A DNA stretch of 19,328 nucleotides from Cerioporus squamosus (taxonomy: Eukaryota > Basidiomycota > Agaricomycetes > Polyporales > Polyporaceae): contig JABYQS010000525.1 of assembly GCA_022592435.1 (NCBI GenBank), positions 1 to 19,328 of the forward strand. The letters run 5' to 3'. The notes below the pieces were generated by a model that saw only the letters and a program-made list of their open reading frames with translations, was not told the DNA's origin and did not search any database. This document shows, in pieces, positions 1 to 8,787 of this stretch. Both the position numbers and the translations under genes were made by a program. How positions within the stretch are numbered: position 1 is the first letter of the stretch; each line of letters begins with the position of its first letter.

Positions 1-252
1 AACAGGCCTGAAGACGGCCGGCTTTGGGAGCCTGACGGCTTCGAGCCGGGCTCGGGACATCACTACCGTGACGAAAGTCACCAGACGGTATAGGCGTGTC
101 TCTGCCCGGGTTTTTCGCACGAGTCCGTCCCCTCTTTTAGAAACCCGGGTAGAGGCGCGCCGTCTACCATCTGGTTTCGAGACTACAGCTGTTTGCAGAA
201 GTTGTGTCCGCCCAACTCCGACTGACGCGCACACACTTTTGACGCGTAATAT
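1..252. other. no gene resolved
   Basis: Short open frames occur on the plus strand, but none shows recognisable protein sequence or a convincing splice structure. The segment includes one arm (183-209) of an imperfect inverted match to 768-794. Confidence 0.3.
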
Positions 253-968
253 TCACGATAATGAGAAAATTCGTCCGTAGGACAACAACACCAGTATATA
301 CATGCTACCCCACTCCATCATGCTATGGCATGTGCCCTCGACCTGTTCCAACTTTTTCTGAGTCGCAGCGTGCCCGTAATGCGGAGATAGTAATGCCAGG
401 TCACTGCTCATCTGTAGGGGTGTTTAGAGTGTTTTTGCCCCTCCAGACTCCACCAATATTTGGTCAAGCGTACATCAAAGCCGTAAGTATATGATTGAAT
501 GTTCTCCGAGGTGCTGCGAAGGCTTGGGACGTGTGAGCATGCATAACTTCCACAAGCCCCAGGGACGATCGTAAGCGCCCGTAGACGACATCGTGATACT
601 CGCTCATCTTCTGCGCTCTCCGCATTTCTGACACTCTGTACATACGCCTGTAAGCTTTCTGCGTCTCCCAGAGTAGTTCTAGTCAGAAGAAAGTGGCGAA
701 CGACTCGTTCAGATTTTCTGAATTTCTGAATTTTTTGTGCACAACGCGTGCTGTGCAATCGGCGCCTGGCCACGACCTCTGCAAACAGCTGTAGCGATGG
801 CTGCATTATGTCGAGTTCGCGACGAGCCGACATTGGTTCTGACTCAGGCTGCAGTGCGCGAGGCGTGGTCGCTGGCACAATCCGGCCGCTCGTCCCGGTG
901 GACGCCCTCTTCACGCTCTCGGTCCCTGTCACAGTAGCATTCGAGCTACGTCCCTCGGTGGATAGCAT
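253..968 (-). CDS. hypothetical spliced protein, two exons
   Basis: I do not recognise this protein. The model has exon 1 at 474-968, starting at the ATG at 966-968, and exon 2 at 253-411. They are joined across a 62-nt intron (412-473) with a GTACGC donor, a CTAAAC branch-like site and a CTACAG acceptor. Both exons are phase 0 and together give 217 residues. The first 40 residues are Ser/Thr-rich. A basic, helix-prone segment follows (residues about 55-130, rich in Arg, Glu and Leu), and the C-terminus ends in a short hydrophobic stretch. The main support is the length of the uninterrupted first frame (186 codons). The ATG lies only 17 nt from the edge of the inverted-repeat element at 985-2188, so the 5' end may have been cut or replaced by that insertion. 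A further intron inside exon 1 is possible. It could also be a chance open frame. Confidence 0.4.
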
Positions 969-984
969 TACTGCGCTACTAAGG

Positions 985-1078
985 CTACATCAGGGAAAAC
1001 TCCCTCTCCTAATTAGTGCTAAATTAGTGGTTAGGCCGGGATAATGCACTAATGCTAACTAATTGGAGGGTCCGTTGA
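985..1078 (+). repeat. left terminal inverted repeat of the 985-2188 element
   Basis: The outer 21 bp match the right arm with one mismatch. The inner part is an AT-rich stretch with repeated ATTAG and CACTAAT words and aligns with gaps to the right arm. Confidence 0.7.
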
Positions 1079-2095
1079 CTTCCACAGCGCCTGAAGTCAT
1101 AACGTGTCGCTGGTATGTGACACTGTCGGTAGACTCCAGTTTGCAGCCCAATTTATGCCGAAATCGACTAGTTCGACGCGGTACAACGTTGAGTGCAGCC
1201 CATCTTTCCGAAGCCAAGTGCGAGTCCGCCTGCCCTGAACCCATCCGGCAAGTGCCGGTAGGTGAAGCGCCTGCGAAAATCCTTCCGCTCGCTCACCTTG
1301 CGCTCACCGCTCGACTCTCACCGTCTCTTCCTCGACCCTTGGCTGCTGCTTGACATCTGCGTGGCTCTGTTCTCTTGTTCTAGTGCCATCTCTGTCTGTA
1401 CTCTAGCGACTAGCTGCATTTTACTTCATGGTCTCTTGGTCCCTCAGTGGTCTGGCTCTGGCAAGCTTAGGAGGACTGTTGCGCGCACGGCCTAAAGGCA
1501 GCAAGTACTCACGTTGCATCCACTGTGTATCTCTAGTCTATACAGTGCTCCAGGACTGTCTGTCAGCTCGTAAGTCTCCCTTTCATCATGCATTATCCAT
1601 CAATTTTACAGCGCTTTCTCACCACTCTCCCCCATCATAGTGCCACCAGCGGAGGTTTGGGTGTTGTGCCGCTAAACATCACGCAGACTGCCGACACCCC
1701 GTGTCATTATGTGTGCATGCGCATGACCGTTCGAGGGCGGTGAGTACTGGGGCGTGAGCGGTCTTCGGTGTGTGAGCTACCCTGTTGGCCGTAGTATTAT
1801 TGTGAGTAATTATCCGCCACTATTCACGGGCGAGTACCGTCGTTGTGCATGCTCACCTGAGTCTCCCGCGTTTCTCGTCCTCCGTTTGGTTGTGTTGCAA
1901 CCCTGCACCGGTGACTCGGGACTCGGACGTACAGTAGAGTATCTTACGCATGTATATAGCTCGTCATACACAAAGAATACACTCTGTTCTTGCTCTACCC
2001 TGCCGTGATATCCTCGACCTGAATTATGAGTAGCAGCCTGCAAGCCCCGTAAGTGTTCTCTAATCGCATCTAATGCCGCGATACTGACTTCTCAT

Positions 2096-2188
2096 TATCA
2101 AGGGACCTAGCGAATTAGAATAATTCACTAATACGTCCTAATCGCCATAATTAGGGCCCATTAGCAAAGGGAGTTTTTCCTGATGTAG
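2096..2188 (-). repeat. right terminal inverted repeat of the 985-2188 element
   Basis: Inverted copy of the left arm. The end reads CCTGATGTAG on the plus strand. The inner part carries CTAAT and CACTAAT words matching the left arm in inverted order. Confidence 0.7.
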
Positions 2189-2312
2189 TAGTCGACCTCG
2201 ACCACTCCCTTGCACTGCACCTCTACAAAAGTGTTATGGCGTCCCGACGCTTGCCTGTCATCCAGGCTCGCTTTCGCCACCACCCATACCCTCCATCCCT
2301 CTCGCAGGTCTG

Positions 2313-2750
2313 TAAACCATAGCCGTACCTCTCGTGCGCGCCACGCATCGGGAGGCCCTCGTGCGCTTGATTACCTCTGACAACCCGCTGGCTATCGAGG
2401 AAGGTCGCCGACGCTCTCCTGAAGTCCCCCGTCACCGTCCTATCTGCCGCTTCTGTCTGCGACGGCTCGCTCTTGAAGACGAGGTCCATGTGCTTCTGGA
2501 TCGCGAGGATCATCGCCTAACAGCACTGCACGATGCGCTTGCCCCGTACCCCTGGCGTTCGCGAGATCTACCATCGCTTTCCCTCGTGGCGGTTCCTCAA
2601 CTTCATCCTCAGCACGGAGGGATACGGCACCCACCATGCCTTCCCCAAACGGGTTGGCTGCGTGGTTACGGAAATGCTTCAGGAATCACCGGGGATGCAA
2701 GGTGCTCGGACGGGGCGCCACTGCTCACCTCCAATCGCTGTCGCATAGAC
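2313..2750 (+). mobile_element. relic of a LINE-type reverse transcriptase gene (C-terminal end, frameshifted)
   Basis: The plus strand reads like the extreme C-terminus of the ORF2 protein of basidiomycete non-LTR retrotransposons. A segment of the type ALVRLITSDNPLAIE is followed by a basic stretch and a CRFC pair (codons near 2445-2456), then EDEVHVLL. In the family this region forms a CCHC-like knuckle (CRFCR..ALEDE.HALL.C). Here the final Cys is not at its expected place, because the sequence reads DREDH instead. The conserved downstream block (YHRFPSWRFLNFIL, about 2570-2612) is in a different plus-strand frame, so at least one frameshift separates the two halves. No reverse transcriptase or endonuclease domain is present upstream, because the transposon at 985-2188 ends about 120 bp away. 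This is a 5'-truncated, dead fragment. The family assignment is from memory of these C-terminal motifs; the frame break is seen directly. Confidence 0.7.
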
Positions 2751-2947
2751 AAGGTTCGGAGCGTATCATGCGCTGCTCAACGGCCTTCCTATGTAGATGA
2801 TCAACTGCATGTACTCATGTCTCGAGGTCCGGAATTGAGTGGGTGTTCAAGAGGGTATCGGACTGCGGGCAGTATCATTCAATGTCTCGAGATGAGGCCT
2901 GACTGCTAGGTAAGGGCCTCAACGCAAGCAGTACTTGACTTTCTTGC

Positions 2948-3361
2948 GTGCCTCTTCGGGATCAGGATGGCATCGAGGGCTCATTGCATTGGCTCGTTGC
3001 GACATATACTGCGCGTGAGGCAGGGCACGGATTTGAAGAGAGCCATCAATGGTACCAATTGCAGAACACAGGACCTTCGAGTATACCGTACACATTATTC
3101 ATACATAAGATGACCTTGCTCCGGAGGTATCCGGTACGTAGAGCGGAAGATTCGCCAGAACTTGTCGACCCCACACTTGCGCTCGCTAAGCAGATAGTTC
3201 TTAAGAGGCCGCTCCACTTCACCGTAAATGTCGGCGTGCCATTGCTGCCTGGGCACAAAACTTCGTCAAGATCGAACAAGAGGGCAACAGAGTGCTTACA
3301 TATGCTGCAGAAGACCGCTTCGATTGAAGACACCTTCACAAAGTGGATGATCGCAGGCTAA
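2948..3361 (+). CDS. unassigned open reading frame
   Basis: The plus strand has an open frame of 137 codons ending in TAG at 3359-3361. The predicted product is mixed in character, with no signal peptide, membrane segment or motif that I recognise. A splice-like stretch lies just before it (2909-2964: GTAAGG donor, TTGAC branch-like site, ATCAG acceptor), which could attach an upstream exon, but the preceding sequence has stops in all frames near the donor. An open frame of this length can arise by chance in a window of this size. It would converge with the JmjC gene, leaving about 215 bp between their ends. Treat it as unproven. Confidence 0.2.
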   Translation: MPLRDQDGIEGSLHWLVATYTAREAGHGFEESHQWYQLQNTGPSSIPYTLFIHKMTLLRRYPVRRAEDSPELVDPTLALAKQIVLKRPLHFTVNVGVPLLPGHKTSSRSNKRATECLHMLQKTASIEDTFTKWMIAG

Positions 3362-3575
3362 GGTGTGTCCGGGTTTATAGGGTCGCGCGCCGTATGCTTT
3401 CGCAATGTTCTGTAACCGCCTCTTCTTGTGTACGGCTTCAGCCTTTCCTCCCTCATGGCGGTGTTCGCGCAGCTATATGTTATCATGTGAGCGTGATGTG
3501 ACGAGCGAAAGAGAGGCAGGTTACCCACGTCCTGGCTTGCCTCTGGGCCAAACCAAGTAAGTAAGTGGCGCGAAC

Positions 3576-5907
3576 TCATTGAAGTACCGATGTCTTGTGC
3601 TCACCGGTGTCAGAGAGTCTGGTCTTGTTGGACGTGGCTTCACCGGCTGCTACAGCTACAACGGCTGCTGTGTTCGGCGGCGATTGGTGCGAGTGTGTAT
3701 GACTGCGATCCGACCTCTCCCACTGACCGTCAATGTCACTTGAAAATCTCCCGGTTATAACTGTGGTACCATTGGTAAGGGACACAGGATCCGGTGCGAT
3801 CACATCACGAATGATCAGTCTTACTCAATATCATTCTCGAGTAATGGCGGATACTTACCTTCATTATGATCGTGATTGGTATTCACCGGGTTGTCGTAGC
3901 TCGAGAAGGAGCACCACGCGAACCAGAGTATGTTTCGGAGTTGGAGAATATCGTCCGTGGGAGTACTCAGTCGCTGCGCCCGAAGCTCAGGCACCAGTTG
4001 TCCAGTGACCGGGAGGTTCTCTGCGGAGACGAAGTCGACTGCCACCTTTACAGCGTTTGCGATGTTAACCACCTACAGAGAGGCTGTGAGTACTTCCGAA
4101 CTCATAGCGGACAACGACAACACACCTGGTGAGCGCATCCAGCAGGGATGAATACGACGTCCCCGACACGCTGCTCTACTCTCCAATGGTGGACGCTTTG
4201 ACGGGCAGTCATCCTGGAGATCTGCTCGTCGGTCAGATAATACGAGTGAGTATGTATGGGATCGCCGTTCTCCTCAAGGCTATACTCGTCTCGGATGAAT
4301 TGTCTCAAGGGGTCGGCGGAATGGGCAGCGAAGATGTCCCAGTAGGCGCCGATATCTCCTGTCGAAGCAGCAGACCATACCATCAAGTTCGCGGCGTCGG
4401 TGATATCCATATGCAGCTTGGTCGTGGCCGTGCCGGATTTGGCAGCCGGTGCTGCATATAGCTTTGGCCCTGTTGTCAGAAGTCAGACCTATGTCGACGC
4501 GCACGATGTATTGCATACCTAGGTCCGGCGCGACATAGTTGGTTGGCGAGTGCCCGGCAAGGTTGAGGATACCATTCGGACAAACCAAGTCTGGGCACGG
4601 TACGCTCAAACAAAATCCGTCATATAGTGTCTTGCATGCAGATTTGAAGTCTTGCTGCGTCGGCCAATCCTAGCAAGAAGCCCATGAGTATCGGAGCTGA
4701 GCGTGAGCACTCCAGATCCTTACTTTGAGCGTGTAGTACGGGCCATCCGAGTCTGGCGTGGACAGTATGGAGAAAAACTCGGCCATGTTGGTGCGTCGTG
4801 TCTTCTGATCATCGGTTGTACAGTCGAGTACAACTATCTTGTGGTATCCGTAGTCCGCAATGAAATCGGCCGGAGTCCAACGCCCCTGAAGCCGCCTTTC
4901 CACTCCACTGACTACAATGGGAACTCCGTGTCGCCACAGGGCATGGAAGTCCGAGTTGGTGAACGTGCCATCGGAAAGCATTATGTAGTGTCCAAGGCCT
5001 CGGTCTGGAATGGGGTCGCTAGGAAACAACGTCAACTCCACTCTGATATAGCGCATGGTGCAAGTACCTCGGCTGGGCTGATGCTGCGCTCATCGCCACA
5101 ATCGCCGTCTCCAATTCCTCCCGGGAGAAGCGGCTGAGACGAAGAAGATGCAAGCGAGTAGGGACGCTCTCTTCGAAGAAACAACCCTCGTGCTTATGCT
5201 TATCCAGCTGAACATCGCTTAACCTGTGGTATCCGCAGATCAGTTGGGTGAACTCACCCGGCCCGCCTCCAGGTCGTCAACGCATTCGTTGCAGAGTTCC
5301 ATCCCGCAATTTGGGCAGAACCATGTCTCCGTGAAAAGTTCGGAGAAACAGATGTCTGTAGCAAAAGGCCACGTCAGCGTAGAAGAGAACGTGGGTGGCG
5401 TTGATACCTACCGCATATTGACCTAGAAGCCGCCTCCCGTGGTCGATATATCGCCCGCACATCGGACTGGTGCTGACGCTCTCTAATCAAAAATGGCAAA
5501 AGAAATTCAGAACATGCAAGCTGAAGTACCATTAAGACTTTATGCATACATTTGACATGGTTTGGACGGACCTTAGTGGACGAAATTGCCCGGGAGGTGG
5601 GCATCCTGTTGTAGATCCAAGGGAAGCGAGTCGGACTGAACTGTTCGGTAGCCCGATAACAGACTTGCGAGCTGCCATCACCCTTGGTGCATCTAGCACG
5701 AAAACCTTCGGATTAACACAAAGCTCAGCTTTCTCGTAACGCATGGATGCCTAAGCGACTCGACCCACCAAGGAAGCGACACTGCTTCGGCTTGTTCGCC
5801 TTGCAGCTCAGACACTTTGGCAGAGACTGGAACCACGATGGCAGACCTCGAGACTTGCATGCCAGCGTCTGTATTTGCGTAGCCGTATCTGAGCTCATCG
5901 GTTCCAT
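3576..5907 (-). CDS. JmjC-domain histone demethylase, KDM3/JHDM2-like
   Basis: Nuclear Fe(II)/2-oxoglutarate-dependent dioxygenase; the family removes methyl groups from histone H3 Lys9. Nine exons: 5769-5907, 5412-5705, 5258-5355, 5068-5207, 4724-5018, 4519-4669, 4126-4469, 3859-4072 and 3576-3760. They total 1860 nt, giving 619 residues. Most introns are 49-63 nt; the last is 98 nt. A Cys cluster (CLSC..CRF, residues 32-45) is followed by a six-Cys zinc-finger region (C144, C147, C158, C161, C166, C169; CDICF..CPNCG..CNEC). The JmjC domain spans about residues 230-545. Its metal triad is intact: H392-x-D394 (LHMD) and H486 (GCAHQ). KDM3-type blocks such as LKDWPTQQDF, PDLGPKLY and VAVDFVSAENL are also present. 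The C-terminal ~60 residues are Ser/Thr-rich. The ATG at 5907 is the first in this exon, but the frame stays open upstream to an acceptor-like CTGACAG near 5970. The N-terminus may therefore lie further up, beyond the transposon at 6012. The KDM3-like assignment is firm; substrate specificity is inferred. Confidence 0.93.
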
Positions 5908-6003
5908 GAGACTCCGGATTGTGAGCGGGACTTCAAGCTTAGCTTCAAGCTTCGACTGTCAGCCTGAGCCCGCGCCGCTCAACTTACACCTGTCCAGCGT
6001 CTG

Positions 6004-6011
6004 TGGTCTAG
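6004..6011. repeat. target-site duplication, left copy
   Basis: TGGTCTAG lies directly before the left end of the hAT-like element, and the identical octamer follows its right end. An 8-bp duplication is typical of hAT transposons. Confidence 0.7.
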
Positions 6012-6291
6012 CACCCCAGGCAGCAGGTGGAACGTCCTGTAGGGGGGATTCCTTGTAGATGGGAATCCCCTCCTGAAGGGCCGCTCCCGCCGAAGCCTCT
6101 GCAGCCTTCGTGCCGCATTCGGACGCGGGCGTCATCGCCGTTCCCGTGCTTGCGCGCCGCCTCTCCGCTTGCTCTCCGCGACCTTTCCCCTGCCTCCCTC
6201 GTCCGCGTTTGCCCTGAAGAGCGGGCGGTGTACTGTAGAGTAGGATAGTTTAGCCTTGTAGAATCAATGCTCGCCGTCAGAGCGCCATACA

Positions 6292-7300
6292 CTAGGCTAA
6301 ATGTGCCGGTTCAGGAGCATCTGTGCCCCGGGCCATGTCCAGATCTGGACAGTAGTGACGGGAGCGCGAGCGAACCTGCGTGGGCACGTCCAGATGGAGC
6401 TCCGCGAGAAGGCGCATCCAGATGTCCGCTCGGACGTCCACTGCAGCCTGCCAGGTTCCATCCGGTAGCGGCGCGCTTGATGGTGCAATTAAGCTCGGCC
6501 GAAAGCGGACAGCGACCGGCGTTCGAGCCGCGTCGACCGGACGAGCGCATGCTGAAGCGAAGAGCCAATCAGCGGCCGTATAACGGTACCACTGAATGTC
6601 ACAAATCGAAAACATACCGATAGCCCGGTCGACGTGGTCGTCTTTAACTGAGAGAAATGCGGAAATATTGGTACCTGCATGTATCGTCAGAATGAGACGG
6701 TTTCTGCTCCGGGTTGAGCAGAAAATATACCTAATGTCCTGGGGTGCGAAAAGATGTGCTCCAAGTTCACAATATGAACTACTGATCCTTAGCTTTAGGC
6801 CGTATGTGCGCAGCTGAGGCTGTTCATTAATCACCAAATCGTCATAGTACTTGCCTGTTAGCCATGTCAAACTCACGGAAGTGCCAGAAGCGTCTTAGAA
6901 TCACTTACTTGTCTCCAACTTATGACAGAGCCTCAGGAGAAATGCGCTCAGTTCAGTACTAGACAAACCCATCTGGAGAACTGAGGTCTTCCAGGCTTGT
7001 CTTGCATCCTCCTTGTATTCTGTACGGGTGACTATGAACAATCCTATGTGTCAGCTAGGCCTAACCTCGAAAATATAGGTGAATGAATGCTACGAGCAAA
7101 GCAGGAGGTGGTTAGTACAAGCAGCCCGTTCCGGTATTAAGGCGTTTAGCTACCTGCTAAGTCCGCGGATCTCCATTTCGAAGCTCCGCCTGCAGGTCCG
7201 GGTAAAGGTCCAAGTGCACCTCCAAATGGAGGTCTGCAGGGACGTCCCTTCGAATGTTCTTGCAGTTTAACCGGGTAGTAAGCATCAACATTGAACCAAA
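6292..7300 (-). CDS. unrecognised spliced gene inside the hAT-like element
   Basis: I do not recognise this product. Segments that read as coding: about 7154-7300 (Gly/Pro-rich end), 7066-7089, 6909-7043 (reads EYKEDARQAW and LSAFLLRLCHKLET), 6618-6854 (begins KYYDDLVINEQPQL) and 6292-6551 (to the stop). Three introns have strong signals: 7090-7153 (GTAGCT donor, TACTAAC branch, CGTAG acceptor), 6855-6908 (GTAAGT donor, CTAACAG end) and 6552-6617 (GTATGT donor, GCTGAT, TTCAG). The gap at 7044-7065 has GT..AG ends, a CTGAC and the right phase but is only 22 nt. That is shorter than usual spliceosomal introns, so the gene may carry an internal deletion there. The 5' end is unresolved; upstream sequence to about 7480 has further open segments. 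The last exon runs through the subterminal repeats, so its C-terminus may be fortuitous. It could be captured host sequence or an unfamiliar element-encoded protein. Confidence 0.42.
6335..6445. repeat. left subterminal repeats of the hAT-like element
   Basis: The word GTCCAGAT or CATCCAGAT recurs four times within 110 bp, including a palindromic CCAGATCTGG. The matching region near the right end (about 7170-7250) has related GGTCC and CCAAATGGAGGTC words in the opposite sense. Subterminal arrays of this kind are transposase-binding sites in hAT elements; that role is inferred here. Confidence 0.4.
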
Positions 7301-7562
7301 AACAACTTCAAACTTGTAGTCGATACTCGGGGCATGGTATTCAGAGAGGTTTTCGAGGGCGGACGGTGACAAGTGCAGAGCAGGCGCCTGTTTCGCCATA
7401 GGATGAGTGGTCGAATATGGCAATCCGTCGGCGCTCCGAACCGGACCTGACAAAATCTATTAATACGCATTTAGGACGTCCTCTGGGATGGGTCCTTTAC
7501 GGGGGGATTCCCATCTACAATGAATACCCTCTACTAGGACCACTACCCTGCTGCCCTAGGTG

Positions 7563-7570
7563 TGGTCTAG
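7563..7570. repeat. target-site duplication, right copy
   Basis: TGGTCTAG directly follows the right end of the element and is identical to 6004-6011. Confidence 0.7.
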
Positions 7571-7781
7571 ACTGATTCGAATTCCCACGGTCCGGTCGGA
7601 ATGTATAGAGACCGGTCAAAGCCGGTCAATTACCAAGCGCACTGTAGCTAAGTAGTCTCTGTCAAGGAGTACAGCACCAGTACTGGTCTCCGGACGCAGT
7701 TGCGATGTGCGTTGCAGTCCACAGAAACGTTTACGACACGCTATTGACGACTACCAATGATACACCCTAACACATCACAGT

Positions 7782-8787
7782 TCAACAAGCCATCTTCGTG
7801 CCTTCCCTCTCTTCCGAACTCTTTCGTATCGAGCGTCGCAGTTTCGACCCTGTGACCCGTCTCCTGAGGGTCTGCAACTCGATGTTAACCTGAGAGCTCC
7901 TCTTTCTACGGCTCGTGATTGCCTTGGTCCGTGCCACATGTGAGGTGCGGATGCGTTGGTTCCTGGACCTCGTAAGTCGACTAAGCGCTAAGGCGGTCGT
8001 GCATGCCTACCTTCTCGAGCGTTTGGGTAATTGCTCCACCAACAGCGGGGGAACGGCTGGGTGTTCCGCACTGGGTACAACCGCTTGTTCCGAATCGAGA
8101 GTATGGTGCTCAATGCCGATGCGGGTATCCAAGTTGATACCGTCGTCGTCCATGGAGTGCATAGCCTTAGTCTGGGGGAAAGTTAGGTCGTCCCTATGAC
8201 GAAGAGCAAGAACTATAGACTCGCTCACCTCCAGCGGTGAGTGTGCCTCATGAGCGGAAGATTCGACCAGCATATTCCTAAGGTCACGTGCGTTAGCTAC
8301 CGACTACAGGAGGTGGAGCAAGGATCCCTCACTCTGGATCGCGGTGATCTACAGCACCTGTAGGGCCCACATTGACAGCGCAAGAGGACGACTGGCCCAA
8401 CGCTTGCTCGCAGGACTGAGGAGCGGGGTGACGGTCTGCTGACGAGCCGGAGGCGCATTCGGCGAGGATCGCATCAAATGAGATGGGATAAATGGGCTGA
8501 GGAGCACGAATCACGGGAGAGCAGGTTTCGACTTCCAACTCCAAGAGGCTCTGTGTCGCGACGGCGTTCCCACAAGGTGCAGGTAGCAACGCGATGTTTG
8601 GGTGATATGCCACGTCTGCGCCAAATCCGCCGAACAGAGGAGCGTAAGCCGGAGGGCCAGCACTTTCAGGCAGGAAGAACTATCGCATGATAAGCATTGG
8701 TTTATGCGCACACAGCGGATGATAACGTATACGAACCTGAGGAATGGAGATGACAGGTAAAACGACAGCGCACTGAGGCTGCGACAT
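7782..8787 (-). CDS. four-exon gene with basic C-terminus; possible N-terminal part of the KDM3-like demethylase
   Basis: Exons: 8737-8787 (from ATG), 8333-8679, 8011-8277 and 7782-7962. They total 846 nt, giving 281 residues. Introns are 57, 55 and 48 nt; the second has a GTGAGG donor, a GCTAAC branch and a CTTAG acceptor. The protein starts MSQPQCAVVLPVISIPQ, continues Pro/Ala/Ser-rich, then has an acidic middle with a stretch reading SIVLALRHRDDLTFP. It ends in a strongly basic segment (about residues 220-275, many Arg/Lys, for example RTSHVARTKAITSRRKRSS) that looks like a nuclear localisation or DNA-binding tail and has faint bZIP-like spacing. It is on the same strand as the KDM3-like gene, 220 bp upstream of the hAT-like element. 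From memory, KDM3-like proteins of basidiomycetes have a long disordered N-terminus with a basic patch, so this may be the missing N-terminal part. That is inference. As a stand-alone gene its function is unknown. The acceptor of the last exon has in-frame alternatives. Confidence 0.6.

Larger units (their letters stand above)
985..2188. mobile_element. non-autonomous DNA transposon with ~95-bp terminal inverted repeats
   Basis: The left end (985-1005) and the reverse complement of the right end (2168-2188) match at 20 of 21 positions, both beginning CTACATCAGG. Weaker similarity continues inward for about 90 bp (to about 1078 and from about 2096). In that inner part both arms carry repeated CTAAT/ATTAG and CACTAAT motifs, which looks like a subterminal array for transposase binding. 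The 1.2-kb interior has splice-like signals (GTAAGT near 1570 and 2049) but no frame that I recognise as a transposase, so it is probably non-autonomous or a decayed copy. I found no clear target-site duplication: the flanks end in CTAAGG on the left and begin with TAGTCG on the right. The superfamily is therefore not assigned. Confidence 0.7.
6012..7562. mobile_element. hAT-like DNA transposon carrying an unrelated-looking gene
   Basis: The element begins CACCCCAGGCAGCAGG, and its right end read in reverse begins CACCTAGGGCAGCAGG. It is flanked by identical octamers TGGTCTAG. The inverted repeat extends about 75 bp inward and contains a perfect 18-bp core (6053-6070 and 7503-7520) at the same distance, 41-42 bp, from each end. 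In the left arm this core forms half of a hairpin, GGGGATTCC (6044-6052) with GGAATCCCC (6062-6070). Subterminal GTCCAGAT-like repeats lie further in. The 8-bp duplication and CA-starting ends fit the hAT superfamily. No BED zinc finger or hAT dimerisation domain was recognised inside; instead there is a spliced minus-strand gene. It is therefore probably non-autonomous. Its left end is 105 bp upstream of the ATG chosen for the KDM3-like gene. Confidence 0.75.

Noticed and set aside
4703..5137. Plus-strand open frame of 144 codons
   Set aside because: It is antisense to the JmjC gene, whose exons and introns on the minus strand match a known family in detail.
7590..7640. Three CCGGTC words within 40 bp
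   Set aside because: Too short and too few to support a repeat array or regulatory site; left unannotated.
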